From Acidovorax sp. (GTDB lineage: Bacteria; Pseudomonadota; Gammaproteobacteria; Burkholderiales; Burkholderiaceae_C): a stretch of DNA of 64,000 bases. The notes below the pieces were generated by a model. That model made no database searches. It was not told where the DNA came from and worked only from the letters and a program-made list of their open reading frames with translations. The translations under genes were made by a program, and so were the position numbers. Where the stretch lies: the NCBI GenBank assembly GCA_031277855.1, contig JAITLO010000029.1, forward strand, positions 1 through 64,000, written 5' to 3'. Each line of letters begins with the position of its first letter. Position 1 is the first letter of the stretch. Shown piece by piece: positions 20,807-30,478 of the stretch.

Positions 20807-22276
20807 TTAGGCTGCAGCCATCTCGCAGCACCACTGCCCCAGTTGTTGGAGCGCAGTGTCTATGGCTGGACTCCATGCCATCCCATAGTTCAGCCGCAGG
20901 CAATGGGCAAAAGCCGGGCTGGCGCTGAACATGGCCCCGGGCGCCAGGCTGATGCCTTGCTGCAGCGCGCGTTGGTAGAGCGCCCAGGCGTCACAGCCCT
21001 GGGGCAGCTCCAGCCACAGAAAATAGCCGCCTTCGGGCCGGGTGGCGCGGGTGCCTGGGGGAAAGTGGCGGGCAATGGCCTCGGCCATGCGGTCACGCTG
21101 CAGTGCCAGGCCGTGGCGCAGATGGCGCAAATGCTTGTCGTAGCCCAGGCCTTCCAGGTACTGGGCCAGCGCGGCCTGGGCCGGGGCGTTGCTGCCTATG
21201 GAGGTGGTGAGTTTGTGGCGTGCCACGGCGGCGGTAAAACGCCCGGCCGCAGCCCAGCCTATGCGCCAGCCTGGCGCCAGGCATTTGGAAAACGAGCTGC
21301 AATGCAGCACCCAGCCCTCACGGTCCCAGGCCTTGGCCGGCAGGGGGCGTTGCGGGGCAAAGTACAGCTCGCCATAGACATCGTCTTCGACCAGGGGCAG
21401 GCGGTGGCGCGTGACCAGCTCCACCAGGGCCTGCTTGTGCGCCGCGGGCATCAGGCTGCCCAGCGGGTTCTGGAAATTGGTCATCAGCCACAGGGCCTGG
21501 GGCTGGTAGTGGGTGATGGCGGCCTCCAGCGCCTGCAGGTCCAAGCCATCGCGTGGGTGGGTGGGTACCTCGATGGCGTGCAGGCCCAGACGTTCCAGCG
21601 CCTGCAGTGCGCCGTAAAAACAGGGGGATTCCACCACCACGGCGCCACCGGGGCGGGTGACGGCTGCCAGGCACAGGTTCAGCGCCTCCAGCGCACCATT
21701 GGTGATGACCAGATCATCCACCGCCAAAGGCATGCCGTCGGCCAGATAGCGTCGCGCAATCTGGCGGCGCAGGCCCAGGTGACCGGGAGTGAGGTCATCC
21801 AGCGCGGGCCGGTCTTCGGCCGCCTGCTTGGTGCTGGCCACCATGGCGCGGGCCAGCTTGTGCCAGGGAAACCATTGCGGCCCGGGAAAGGCGCTGCCCA
21901 GCGGCACCGTGCCTTGCTGCAAACTGGCCTGGAGCACGGAGAACACGCGCTCCGTCACATCCACCTGCACCGAGGCGCTGTCGGGCTGGGACAGGGCCTC
22001 AGGCTCCGGCGGTGCCAGCCGCCCGCCCTGAGCCACAAAGTAACCCGAGCGCTCGCGCGCCCGTATCAGCCCACGCGCCTCCAGCAGGTAATAGGCCTGA
22101 AACACGGTGGATGGGCTGACCCTGCGCTGGGCACAGCATTGCCGCACCGAAGGCAGCCTATCGCCCGGGCGCAACACGCCATCGCGTATGGAGGCTTCAA
22201 TCTCCGCCGCCAGCTGCTGGTAGCGGTTCAGGGGTGAGGAAGTGGCAGAGGACACAGGGCGCAAACTGTAGCGCAA
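20807..22276 (-). CDS. MocR-type regulator (GntR helix-turn-helix fused to an aminotransferase-like domain)
   Basis: A 489-residue PLP-dependent transcription factor. A GntR winged helix lies at about 15-80 (LAAEIEASIRDGVLRPGDRLPSVR, then VSPSTVFQAYYLLEARGLI). A class I aminotransferase-like domain follows, with Lys331 in SSFSKCLAPGWRIGW as the PLP-binding lysine and TNFQNPLGS for cofactor contacts. Family members such as PdxR and GabR sense PLP adducts or amino compounds. The regulated gene is unclear: the EamA exporter gene lies 252 bases upstream on the same strand. Confidence 0.93.
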   Translation of the reverse strand: MRYSLRPVSSATSSPLNRYQQLAAEIEASIRDGVLRPGDRLPSVRQCCAQRRVSPSTVFQAYYLLEARGLIRARERSGYFVAQGGRLAPPEPEALSQPDSASVQVDVTERVFSVLQASLQQGTVPLGSAFPGPQWFPWHKLARAMVASTKQAAEDRPALDDLTPGHLGLRRQIARRYLADGMPLAVDDLVITNGALEALNLCLAAVTRPGGAVVVESPCFYGALQALERLGLHAIEVPTHPRDGLDLQALEAAITHYQPQALWLMTNFQNPLGSLMPAAHKQALVELVTRHRLPLVEDDVYGELYFAPQRPLPAKAWDREGWVLHCSSFSKCLAPGWRIGWAAAGRFTAAVARHKLTTSIGSNAPAQAALAQYLEGLGYDKHLRHLRHGLALQRDRMAEAIARHFPPGTRATRPEGGYFLWLELPQGCDAWALYQRALQQGISLAPGAMFSASPAFAHCLRLNYGMAWSPAIDTALQQLGQWCCEMAAA

Positions 22277-22420
22277 GCGCAGAGGCTGCCATCAGCCAGC
22301 GCTGCCCAGGCGCAGGTTTGTGGGCTGCTTCTGCGCCAGGTCATGTTGATGTTTGGAGTATTCATGTGCACCATGGATAACTTCGCACAACACAGGCGTT
22401 TTCTCCGGTCGCTGTGCGCA

Positions 22421-22540
22421 AGCCTGGCGCAGCCCCACGCCAGGGCACCGCGCAAGGGCCGCCCCGCCGCGCTGGTGCCGTCCCCCTCCCTCGCGCAGCG
22501 AGAGAGAGGGGTGAAGCCGCTCAGCGGCTCAGGGGGTGCT
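22421..22540 (-). repeat. Dispersed intergenic repeat, family A, copy 3
   Basis: Reverse-oriented copy with the blocks in the same order as copy 2. Its CCCCCTGAGCC edge reaches into the EamA gene and provides that gene's TGA stop at 22529-22531. Confidence 0.85.
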
Positions 22541-23416
22541 GGGTCTCAACACCAACCACAGCGCCAGCGCAATCAGCCCGCCGCCGGCTGCATGGGCCCA
22601 GCCCACGGCCTCATCCAGCAGCAACCAGCCCCAGAGCACGCCGAACAGCGGGATCAAAAAGGTCACCGTCAGCGCCTTCAGCGCACCCACATCGGCAATC
22701 AAACGGAAATACAGCACATAGGCCCAGGCCGTGCACAGCAGGCCCAGGGCCAGCAAGGCGATGGCCACGGTGGGCGTGAGGGCGGCTAGCGGCACGGGGT
22801 GCAGCCACAGCGAGCCGGCAGCCAGTGGCAGCAGCAACAAGACCGCGCTGCATTGGCTGCCCAGGGCCACCAGGCGGCTGTCCAGGCCGCCACGCTGGCC
22901 TATCCAGCGCTGGGTCAAATAGCCAGCCAAGCCATAGCACAGCGTGGCCACCAGGCAGGCGGCAGCAGCGGCCAGTGCGGCGCCATCTACCGGCAGGGGG
23001 CCTGTGCGCATCAGCACGATGACGCCGGCCAGGCCCATGCACAGCCCCAGCAGCTTGCTGGCCGTGGCGCGCTCGCCAAAGAACAGGCTGCCCAGCAACA
23101 CGCCCATCAGCGGGGTCATGGCGTTCAAGATGGCGCTATAGCCTGCGGGCAGCACCTGGGCTGCCAGGGCATACATGGCAAAGGGAATGCCGGAATTCAC
23201 CACGCCCAGCGCCAACGCGGCGCGGCCCTTGCCGTCAAAGCGCAGCGGCACGCGCTGCAGCACCACCAGCAGGCCCAGGCCCAGCGCGCCCAGCAGAACC
23301 CGGGCACCGGCCGTGGGCAGGGCGCCCAGCGCAGGTACGGCAATGCGCATGGACAGATAGCTGCCGCCCCACAGGGCGGCGAGCAGCAACAGGCGGATCA
23401 GGCTGGCGATTGGCAT
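22529..23416 (-). CDS. EamA/DMT-family transporter
   Basis: A 295-residue inner-membrane protein with about ten hydrophobic helices arranged as two EamA repeats (first AALWGGSYLSMRIA, second beginning near residue 150). Such proteins export metabolites such as amino acids, purines or toxic analogues; the substrate here is unknown. Start ATG 23416 gives the typical short N-terminus. The last codons (encoding PSTP) and the stop are formed by the edge of a family A repeat, so the C-terminus was probably reset by repeat insertion. Confidence 0.88.
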   Translation of the reverse strand: MPIASLIRLLLLAALWGGSYLSMRIAVPALGALPTAGARVLLGALGLGLLVVLQRVPLRFDGKGRAALALGVVNSGIPFAMYALAAQVLPAGYSAILNAMTPLMGVLLGSLFFGERATASKLLGLCMGLAGVIVLMRTGPLPVDGAALAAAAACLVATLCYGLAGYLTQRWIGQRGGLDSRLVALGSQCSAVLLLLPLAAGSLWLHPVPLAALTPTVAIALLALGLLCTAWAYVLYFRLIADVGALKALTVTFLIPLFGVLWGWLLLDEAVGWAHAAGGGLIALALWLVLRPSTP

Positions 23417-24078
23417 GGCTGGCGTTGGAGAAAAACGAGAGTCTGTGAAGGAGCTGGGGGAAGCATGTGATTCAGGAAACACAGGGTTTGCGTGCCCGCC
23501 ATGTGTTGCCGCATTTCAGGTTGGAGAGCGCCCTGAATTTCACACATTGGCCGTGCCTGGAAGAACGCACTGTAAGGGGAAAGCACATGGCGTGCTTCCC
23601 GTTTTTTGCGAAGCAGTTGCACACATGAAATACACAACATGCTTGCCAGAGGACGATCCAATGCACTGCATTGCTGGAGCGCTGCAGATGGAATGCGCCA
23701 CGCATTGACTTGGCGCTATACCCCGATGCGCGCTTGCTTTGCTCTGTCGCACGCGATGCATGACCTGTGGTGTGCCGACCTGGATGGCGGAGGCGTCGTG
23801 GTTTCGCTCCGGTGTTTTGAAACCGGTTGTATTGCCTCGTTCTCTGCGGGATGTACAGCGGATCAGCCAGCACGCAGCTTGCCGTGACAAAGACGTTTTG
23901 TAGCGTCTACGTAGCGTGACAAAGCCGCTGCAGGCAGAGCCCAAGGGGCGCTAGTGTCCTGCGGCTGAAGCGTGCGCTGGCCCAGGTGCGGTCCATATGC
24001 GGCCCAGGTTTTGCCTGAAATGGGCTGAATTTCGATCTTGCCCTGGCGGCACGGCGCAGCAGATATTCCACTCAAACA
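23417..24078. other. 662-base gene-free region with an orphan terminator-like hairpin
   Basis: No convincing coding frame exists on either strand; composition is more AT-rich than the flanks. It lies between the divergent EamA and ROK-regulator genes. Visible structure: a terminator-like hairpin on the plus strand at 23577-23607, and near 23880-23925 two direct copies of GTGACAAAG about 35 bases apart flanking an AGACG...CGTCT inverted repeat. The rest holds nothing I can name. Confidence 0.6.
23577..23607 (+). terminator. Orphan terminator-like hairpin
   Basis: Stem GGG-A-AAGCAC with GTGCTTCCC (one bulged A) and a five-base loop, followed by G and six T. No gene upstream on the plus strand would use it, since the EamA gene runs leftward from 23416. 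Confidence 0.55.
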
Positions 24079-25305
24079 ATGCTTGGAGACATGCCCTTGG
24101 ATTCATGGTCTTCTCTTGCTGCAGGCGAGCAGCTGGTGCTGGAGTCGCTTTTTTGGTCAAAGGCCGCGTCACGCCATGAAATTGCCACAAGGCTGCGGCA
24201 ATCGAAGAGCAAATCCAATGCGGTGGTCGCCGCACTGATTGCGCAAGGCCTGGTGATGGAGGCCGGGCAGGTGGCCAATGGGGCGGGCAGGCCCGCCGAG
24301 ATGTTGCGTATATCGGATAACTTGGGCGTGTTGCTGGCCATCGATATCGGCGCCACCAGCATGTCGGTTGCCGTGCTGACCCCCAATCTGGCGATATTGG
24401 CGCTGCACAACGAGGCTGTCGATGTGCGCGATGCCCAGCAAGGCCCCGCCGTGGTGCTGGCCCGGGCGAGGACGCGGGCTCTGGAGCTGCTGGCACGGCG
24501 AGGGAAAAAAGCCGGTGATGTGCTGGGCATAGGCATAGGCGTGCCCGGGCCGGTGAATTTTGAGACGGCGCAACTGGTCAACCCGCCGCTGATGCCGGGC
24601 TGGGGCGACTTCTCCATCCGCGACTTTCTGCGCGACAGCTTTCGGGCACCGGTGTTTGTCGATAACGATATGAACATCCGGGCGATTGGCGAGCTGCGGC
24701 AGTTGCACCGCACGGTCTCCAATTTTCTGGTCATCAAAGTGGGGACCGGCATTGGCTGCGGCATCGTCTGCGAGGGCAAGATTTACCGTGGCGCCACAGG
24801 GTCTGCAGGGGATGTGGGCCATATCTGTGTGGACATCAACGGCCCGCGCTGCCACTGTGGCAATGTGGGCTGTGTGGAAGCCATGGCCGCCCGCCCCGCC
24901 GTGGAGCGCATGGCTGCGGAAGCCATGGAGCGCGGCGACAGCGAGGCCCTGCGCCGCCATGCGCAAAAAGAGGGGGTGCTGGATCTGGCGGCCGTAGGTG
25001 CTGCCAGCCGGGAGGGCGATGTGGTGGCCAACCGCATCCTCCAGCGCTCAGGCACGCTGGTGGGGCAGATGCTGGCCTCTGTCGTCAACTTCTTCAACCC
25101 CTCGCATGTGTTCTTGAGCGGCAGCATCGTCACCATAGGGCCTTTGTTTCTGGCGGCCGTGCGCCAAAGCGTCTACCAGCGCTCGCTGGCGCTGTCCACC
25201 CGCCATCTGCATGTGCAGTATTCCTCGCTGGGCGATACGGGAGGCATCACGGGGGCCGGCGTGCTGGCCATGCAGGAGTTGCTCAAGTCGCGGAGCCTGA
25301 GGTGA
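24079..25305 (+). CDS. ROK-family transcriptional regulator
   Basis: A 408-residue regulator of the NagC/Mlc/XylR type. An N-terminal winged helix (about 30-62, SRHEIATRLRQSKSKSNAVV) precedes a sugar-kinase-like ROK domain: phosphate-1 motif AIDIGATS (88-94), DNDMN (195-199), GTGIGCGIV and the zinc-binding CHCGNVGCVE (258-266). It lies directly upstream of the ABC transporter genes and its stop overlaps the first possible ATPase start, so it probably senses the transported sugar and controls this cluster. The start is uncertain: no clear ribosome site; ATG 24091 is an alternative. Confidence 0.9.
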   Translation: MLGDMPLDSWSSLAAGEQLVLESLFWSKAASRHEIATRLRQSKSKSNAVVAALIAQGLVMEAGQVANGAGRPAEMLRISDNLGVLLAIDIGATSMSVAVLTPNLAILALHNEAVDVRDAQQGPAVVLARARTRALELLARRGKKAGDVLGIGIGVPGPVNFETAQLVNPPLMPGWGDFSIRDFLRDSFRAPVFVDNDMNIRAIGELRQLHRTVSNFLVIKVGTGIGCGIVCEGKIYRGATGSAGDVGHICVDINGPRCHCGNVGCVEAMAARPAVERMAAEAMERGDSEALRRHAQKEGVLDLAAVGAASREGDVVANRILQRSGTLVGQMLASVVNFFNPSHVFLSGSIVTIGPLFLAAVRQSVYQRSLALSTRHLHVQYSSLGDTGGITGAGVLAMQELLKSRSLR

Positions 25306-25319
25306 TGGGAGCGCACCCC

Positions 25320-26873
25320 ATGCTGGGCGTGGAGTTTGTCGACCTGGTCAAGGATTTCGGCAGCGTGCGCGTGCTGCGCGGCGTCAGCTTTGCGCTGGAA
25401 GCCGGGCGTGTGCATGGTTTGCTGGGGGAGAACGGCGCAGGCAAATCCACGCTGGTGAAAATTCTGGCCGGCTATGAGGCACCGAGCTCCGGCAGCATCA
25501 GGGTCAACGGCCAGGCGCAACACTTTGCCAACTGCCGTGATGCCGAGGCTCTGGGTATTGTGCTGATACACCAGGAGTTCAACCTGGCCGATGACCTGAG
25601 CATTGCCCACAATATTTTTCTGGGCCACGAGCGCAAGCGTGGCTGGCTGCTGGATGAGGCGGCCATGGACGCGGCGGCCGCCGAGGCACTGGCGCAGATT
25701 GGCCTGCAGCTTTCGCCCAAGACCCGTGTGGGCGATCTCCAGGTGGCGGAAAAGCAAATGGTGGAGATCGCCAAGGCGCTGTCACGGCATGCGCGTCTGC
25801 TCATTCTGGATGAGCCCACGGCCTCGCTGACGCCCGGAGAAACAAAGAGGCTTTTTGCCTTGATCGAGCAATTGCAGGCCGATGGCGTGACCATGGTCTA
25901 CATCTCGCACAAGCTCGACGAGATCGAGCGCATCACCGACGACATCACTATCTTGCGGGATGGCTGTCTGGTGGCACGCTCGCCCACGGCTGCGCTGACG
26001 CGTGCCCAAATGGCCCACTTGATGGTGGGGCGCGAGCTGGCCGATCTCTATCCCCCGTGCAGCGCTCTTGCGGACGATGCACCCACCCTGCTTGCAGTAC
26101 GGGACTTCAGCGTGCCGGGCTGGGTGCAGGGCGCTGCGTTTGCGGTGCGTGCCGGTGAGGTTCTGGGGTTTGCTGGCTTGGTGGGGGCGGGACGCACCGA
26201 ATTGTTCGAAGGCTTGCTGGGACTGCGCCCAGCGCATGGCGAGGTGGTGGCACAAGGCCATGTGCTGCCGCATGGCAAGGGCTGGCCCACGCTGAGCGAT
26301 GCGGTGCACGGGGGGATGGGTTATCTCAGCGAGGACCGCAAGGCCAAGGGCCTGCACCTGGATTGGGGCCTGGCCCAGAACCTGACATTGATGGCGCTGC
26401 AGCAGCACGCCAGGCCCTGGCTGCAGGCGGCTTCCGAAAAAGCGGCACTGGCTGCGGCCGTGCAGCGCTACGGCATACGCAGTCGATCGCTGGACGTGAA
26501 GGCTGGCGCACTGTCGGGTGGCAACCAGCAAAAACTGGCCCTGGCCAAGGTGTTGCAGCCTGGGCCCCAGGTCATCGTGCTGGACGAGCCCACCCGCGGC
26601 GTTGATGTGGGGGCCAAGCGCGACATCTACTTTTTGATCCACGAGCTGGCCAGCGCCGGGCTGGCTGTGATCGTGATTTCTTCCGAGCTGATGGAGCTGA
26701 TTGGTCTGTGCCACCGCGTGGTGGTGATGCGGGCCGGGCACTGTGCAGCCACGTTGGATGCAGACCACTTGAACGAAGAGGAGTTGATAGCCCATGCAAC
26801 AGGAACCATCGTCCACACTGATGCGGTATATGGCTGCCAGCAGCAGGCGCCATCTTCGCCTCCGCTGGCATAG
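25320..26873 (+). CDS. Sugar ABC transporter ATPase (two-domain, RbsA-like)
   Basis: ATPase of a ribose/xylose-type importer (CUT2 class), about 517 residues with two nucleotide-binding domains. The first has Walker [10 protein letters not shown] (36-44), Walker [11 protein letters not shown] and a degenerate signature. The second has the lysine-free P-loop GLVGAGRTE usual in this family, signature LSGGNQQK and [13 protein letters not shown] 25320 is chosen because GGGAG lies eight bases before it; ATG 25305, overlapping the ROK stop, is an alternative. Its 3' end overlaps the permease gene by 80 bases in another frame. Confidence 0.92.
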   Translation: MLGVEFVDLVKDFGSVRVLRGVSFALEAGRVHGLLGENGAGKSTLVKILAGYEAPSSGSIRVNGQAQHFANCRDAEALGIVLIHQEFNLADDLSIAHNIFLGHERKRGWLLDEAAMDAAAAEALAQIGLQLSPKTRVGDLQVAEKQMVEIAKALSRHARLLILDEPTASLTPGETKRLFALIEQLQADGVTMVYISHKLDEIERITDDITILRDGCLVARSPTAALTRAQMAHLMVGRELADLYPPCSALADDAPTLLAVRDFSVPGWVQGAAFAVRAGEVLGFAGLVGAGRTELFEGLLGLRPAHGEVVAQGHVLPHGKGWPTLSDAVHGGMGYLSEDRKAKGLHLDWGLAQNLTLMALQQHARPWLQAASEKAALAAAVQRYGIRSRSLDVKAGALSGGNQQKLALAKVLQPGPQVIVLDEPTRGVDVGAKRDIYFLIHELASAGLAVIVISSELMELIGLCHRVVVMRAGHCAATLDADHLNEEELIAHATGTIVHTDAVYGCQQQAPSSPPLA

Positions 26874-27801
26874 CCTGGGGCCGGCGCTGGGGCTGGCTCT
26901 GCTGTGCCTGCTAGGTACCTGGCTCAACAGCGATTTCGCCAGCCTGGAAAACCTGCTCAATGTGCTCTCGCGTACAGCCTTTATCGGCATCATTGCGGTG
27001 GGCATGTGCTTTGTCATCACCACGGGCGGCATCGACTTGTCGGTAGGCTCCATGGCCGCACTGATTGCAGGCTGCGTGATCTTGTTCATCAATGCAGCCG
27101 CGCCCTGGTTGGGCTCGCCGCTGTGGACGGTGGTGCTGGGGGCCCTGCTGGCCGTGCTCATGGGTGCATTGTGTGGCTTGGCCCATGGCTTGCTAATTAC
27201 CAAGGGGCGTATCGAGCCCTTTATCGTGACCTTGGGCACGCTGGGTATTTTTCGTGCCGTGCTGACCTATCTGTCCGATGGCGGCGCACTGTCGCTGGAT
27301 GACAGCCTGCTCGGCGTTTATGCCCCGGTGTACTACGGCAGCCTGGCTGGCATTCCCATACCGGTGTGGGTGTTTGTGCTGGTGGCCGTGGCCGGCGGTG
27401 TGATTTTGGAGCGCACGCCTTATGGCCGCTACGTGCAGGCAGTGGGCTCCAACGAGCAGGTGGCGCGCTATGCCGCCGTCGATGTGGTGCGGGTCAAGAC
27501 CATCACCTATGTGCTGCTGGGCCTGTGTGTGGGCATTGCCACGCTGCTGTATGTGCCGCGCCTGGGCTCGGCCTCGCCCACCACGGGCTTGCTGTGGGAG
27601 CTGGAGGCCATCACCGCCGTCATTGTGGGGGGCACGGTCCTCAAGGGTGGCAGCGGCTCCATCACGGGCACGGTCATAGGCGCCATTGTGCTGTCGGTGA
27701 TCAGCAATATCTTGAATCTGACCAGCGTCATCAGCGTCTACCTGAATGCGGCCGTGCAGGGGGCGGCCATCATCGCTGTGGCGTTGTTGCAGCGGAGGTG
27801 A
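26794..27801 (+). CDS. Sugar ABC transporter permease (RbsC-like)
   Basis: A 335-residue inner-membrane channel subunit of the branched-chain/ribose permease family, with about nine or ten hydrophobic helices. Hallmarks: [51 protein letters not shown] in two parts, and [22 protein letters not shown]. The ATG has GAGGAG upstream and lies 80 bases inside the end of the ATPase gene. The binding-protein gene comes only after a 336-base gap filled by a repeat and a repeat fragment. Confidence 0.93.
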   Translation: MQQEPSSTLMRYMAASSRRHLRLRWHSLGPALGLALLCLLGTWLNSDFASLENLLNVLSRTAFIGIIAVGMCFVITTGGIDLSVGSMAALIAGCVILFINAAAPWLGSPLWTVVLGALLAVLMGALCGLAHGLLITKGRIEPFIVTLGTLGIFRAVLTYLSDGGALSLDDSLLGVYAPVYYGSLAGIPIPVWVFVLVAVAGGVILERTPYGRYVQAVGSNEQVARYAAVDVVRVKTITYVLLGLCVGIATLLYVPRLGSASPTTGLLWELEAITAVIVGGTVLKGGSGSITGTVIGAIVLSVISNILNLTSVISVYLNAAVQGAAIIAVALLQRR

Positions 27802-27812
27802 GATGGGATGTG

Positions 27813-27955
27813 ACACCCCCTGAGCCGCCTGCGGCGCCTTCCCCCCGCTCTCGCATCGCACGGCGATGCGGGCAGGGGGACGCTGCCAGCGCAGCGGGGC
27901 GGCGCGGCCGGCGTAGGCCCTTGCGCGGTGCCCTGGCATGGGCCCGCGCCAGTTT
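27813..27955 (+). repeat. Dispersed intergenic repeat, family A, copy 4
   Basis: Begins 12 bases past the permease stop (ACACCCCCTGAGCC), followed by an ATCGCAC-GGCGATGCG hairpin middle, GGCAGGGGGACG, GCGCAGCGGGGCGG, GGCCCTTGCGCGGTGCCC and a CGCGCCAGTTTG end. It interrupts the ABC transporter operon between permease and binding protein. Confidence 0.85.
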
Positions 27956-28029
27956 GTTGCATCAGGCCCTGATTCGGGCCACGTCAGTTGTGTGAGATCC
28001 AAGCGATCTCCGATGGGTACATGGCATCC

Positions 28030-28070
28030 ATGCTCTCGCATCGCACAGCGATGCGGGCAGGGCAGGGGAC
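28030..28070 (+). repeat. Fragment of a family A repeat
   Basis: CTCTCGCATCGCACAGCGATGCGGGCAGG matches the variable middle of copy 4 about 185 bases upstream with a single change, but the flanking conserved blocks are missing. It looks like a local duplication or remnant. Confidence 0.6.
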
Positions 28071-28137
28071 GTTCGCTTTCTGCGCCAGGGATCACAGGTT
28101 TTTCTGCAGTGAATTCATTCCAACCAAGGAGGCATTT

Positions 28138-29091
28138 ATGACGGTTGCTACTCGACTGGCCATGCTTTTGTGGGCCGCAGTCACACCGCTGGCGGTGCTG
28201 GCAGAGCCTGAGGTGCGGCTTGGTGTTTCCATTCCTGCTGCCACGCACAGCTTTATGGGCGGCATCAGCTACTGGGCCAACCGGGCCAAGGCCGAGCTGG
28301 AGAAAACGCACAAGCACCTGTCCATCACCATCAAGACCTCGGCCAATGCTTCGGAGCAGGCGAACCAGCTCCAAGACCTGGCGGGGGTGAACCGCATCAA
28401 TGCGCTGGTTATTTTTCCCTTTGAGTCCGGTGCACTCACACGCCCTGTGGCCGAGGTCAAGCGCAAAGGCGTGTACATCACCGTGGTGGACCGGGGCCTG
28501 ACCGACACCAGCGTGCAAGACGCCTATGTGGCGGGCGACAACAGCGCTTTTGGCCGGGTGGCTGCGGAATACATTGCCCAGACACTGGGCGGAAAAGGCG
28601 AAATTGTGGCCTTGCGCGGCATTGCCACCGAGCTGGACAACGAACGTATGAATGCCTTTAACGCCGTGATGTCCAAGCACGCGGGCATCAAGCTGCTGGA
28701 TGCGAAATACGGCAACTGGAATCGCGACGATGCCTTCAAGGTCATGCAGGACTATCTGACCCGCTTCAAGCACATCGATGCGGTCTGGGCTGCCGACGAC
28801 GACATGACCGTGGGCGTGCTCAAGGCCATACAACAGGCCAAGCGCGAAGACATACGCCTGGTGTTCGGAGGGGCCGGCGCCAAGCACATGGTCAAGACCA
28901 TCATGGATGGCGATGACAAGCGCATCACGGCCGATGTCAGCTATTCGCCCAAGTTCATCTACGACGCCATACGGCTCACGGCCGAGGCCAGGCTGGCAGG
29001 CAAAAGCCTGCCGGCCACGACCATCGTGCCCTCGGTGCTGATCACCAAGGACAACGCCCGGCAGTTTTATTTTCCGGATTCGCCGTTTTAG
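28138..29091 (+). CDS. Periplasmic sugar-binding protein of the ABC importer
   Basis: A 317-residue periplasmic-binding-protein-1-like (ribose/xylose type) receptor. A signal peptide covers about residues 1-22 (hydrophobic core, LAVLAEP). The mature part shows [22 protein letters not shown], the [11 protein letters not shown] and [11 protein letters not shown] strands and [16 protein letters not shown] near the hinge. ATG 28138 has a strong AAGGAGG site. It completes the importer with the ATPase and permease upstream. Its own promoter is possible because a repeat separates it from them. Confidence 0.93.
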   Translation: MTVATRLAMLLWAAVTPLAVLAEPEVRLGVSIPAATHSFMGGISYWANRAKAELEKTHKHLSITIKTSANASEQANQLQDLAGVNRINALVIFPFESGALTRPVAEVKRKGVYITVVDRGLTDTSVQDAYVAGDNSAFGRVAAEYIAQTLGGKGEIVALRGIATELDNERMNAFNAVMSKHAGIKLLDAKYGNWNRDDAFKVMQDYLTRFKHIDAVWAADDDMTVGVLKAIQQAKREDIRLVFGGAGAKHMVKTIMDGDDKRITADVSYSPKFIYDAIRLTAEARLAGKSLPATTIVPSVLITKDNARQFYFPDSPF

Positions 29092-29092
29092 A

Positions 29093-29235
29093 ACACCCCC
29101 CTGAGTCGCCTTCGGCGCCTTCCCCGTAGCCCGGCGCCCCCGCTCTTCGCTCGCTGCGCTCGCGGGCAGGGGGACGACACCGGCGCTGCGGGGCGGCCCT
29201 TGCGCGGTGTCCTTGGCTTGTGCAGCGCCAGTTTT
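29093..29235 (+). repeat. Dispersed intergenic repeat, family A, copy 5
   Basis: Starts immediately after the binding-protein stop (ACACCCCCCTGAGTCGCC), then a variable middle, GCGGGCAGGGGGACGAC, GCGCTGCGGGGCGGCCCTTG, CGCGGTGTCC and a GCGCCAGTTTTG end. The bases from 29236 to 29386 that follow include a pyrimidine-rich stretch and a G run, with no gene. Confidence 0.85.
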
Positions 29236-29386
29236 GTGGGCTGTGCGTCTGGTTTTGCTTCCTTGACTTTTCTCCCTCGCCCCTTAGGGGAGAGGGGGGG
29301 GGGAGGGATGCCTGGCAAGGCCCGGCGCTGCGCCATGGACAGGGGGAAGTGGTGAAGCCGATTTGCTTTCAACAGGATGCATGTGG

Positions 29387-30478
29387 ATGAAGACCATCAA
29401 AGGACCCGCGATTTTTCTGGCGCAGTTCATGGGGCATGAGCCGCCTTTTGACAGTTTTGCCAACCTGGCATGCTGGGCCGGCCAGCTGGGCTATCTGGGG
29501 GTGCAAGTGCCTGTGGATGCCCGGTTGATTGATGTGGACCTGGCCGCCAGCAGTACCGCGTATTGCGACGATTTGCGCCGCCAGGCCGAGGATGCGGGCG
29601 TGGCCATCACCGAGCTGTCCACGCATTTGCAGGGGCAGCTGGTGGCAGTGCATCCGGCCTACGACGCATTGTTTGACGGCTTTGCGCCGGCCCATGTGCG
29701 GGGCAATAGCCCGGCGCGCACGGCCTGGGCCACGGAGCAGCTGCTGCTGGCGGCCCGCGCTTCGCGCAATCTGGGGCTGACGGCCCATGCCACGTTTTCT
29801 GGCGCCTTGGCCTGGCCCTATGTTTACCCCTGGCCGCAGCGGCCGGCGGGTCTGGTGGAGCAGGCTTTTGATGAGCTGGCGCGTCGCTGGCGGCCGATTT
29901 TGGATGCTTTTGATGCGGCTGGTGTGGACGTCTGTTATGAGCTGCACCCGGGCGAAGACCTGCACGATGGCCTGAGCTTTGAGCGTTTTTTGGCCGCTGT
30001 GGACGGCCATCCACGGGCCTGCATTCTGTATGACCCCAGCCACTTTGTGCTGCAGCAGCTGGACTATCTGGCCTTTATCGACCTCTATCACCCGCGTATC
30101 AAGGCCTTCCACGTCAAGGATGCGGAGTTTCGCCCCACGGGCAGACAGGGCGTGTACGGCGGCTATGGCAGCTGGGTGGAGCGGGCGGGACGCTTTCGCT
30201 CGCTGGGTGATGGGCAGATTGATTTCGGCGCCATCTTCTCCAAGCTCACCCAGTACGGCTATCCGGGCTGGGCGGTGCTGGAGTGGGAATGTGCGCTCAA
30301 GCATCCGCAGCAGGGGGCAAGAGAAGGAGCGGACTTTATCCGCCGCCATCTGATTCCCGTGGCACAGCGGGCATTCGACGATTTCGCCGGCAGCGGCCTC
30401 CATGCAGCACAGACCCGGGGCTTGCTGGGTTTGGGGGATGGGGCATGGCACACCATGCCGGGCGAGGTCTGGCCATGA
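29387..30478 (+). CDS. Sugar phosphate isomerase/epimerase (xylose-isomerase-like TIM barrel)
   Basis: A 363-residue cytosolic AP-endonuclease-2-type TIM barrel, a family that isomerises or epimerises sugars and keto-sugars using a divalent metal. Likely metal ligands are visible in order: Glu in CYELHPGED, Asp in LYDPSHF, His in AFHVKDAEF and Glu in VLEWECALK. ATG 29387 is preferred because AGGA lies nine bases before it (an ATG six bases upstream is too close). Its stop overlaps the start of the next dehydrogenase gene, so the two work on one pathway. Confidence 0.88.
   Translation: MKTIKGPAIFLAQFMGHEPPFDSFANLACWAGQLGYLGVQVPVDARLIDVDLAASSTAYCDDLRRQAEDAGVAITELSTHLQGQLVAVHPAYDALFDGFAPAHVRGNSPARTAWATEQLLLAARASRNLGLTAHATFSGALAWPYVYPWPQRPAGLVEQAFDELARRWRPILDAFDAAGVDVCYELHPGEDLHDGLSFERFLAAVDGHPRACILYDPSHFVLQQLDYLAFIDLYHPRIKAFHVKDAEFRPTGRQGVYGGYGSWVERAGRFRSLGDGQIDFGAIFSKLTQYGYPGWAVLEWECALKHPQQGAREGADFIRRHLIPVAQRAFDDFAGSGLHAAQTRGLLGLGDGAWHTMPGEVWP

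Noticed and set aside
23415..23708. A 97-codon plus-strand frame in the gap upstream of the ROK gene
   Set aside because: It runs straight through the terminator-like hairpin, has no ribosome site and its composition is unlike a protein-coding gene of this genome.
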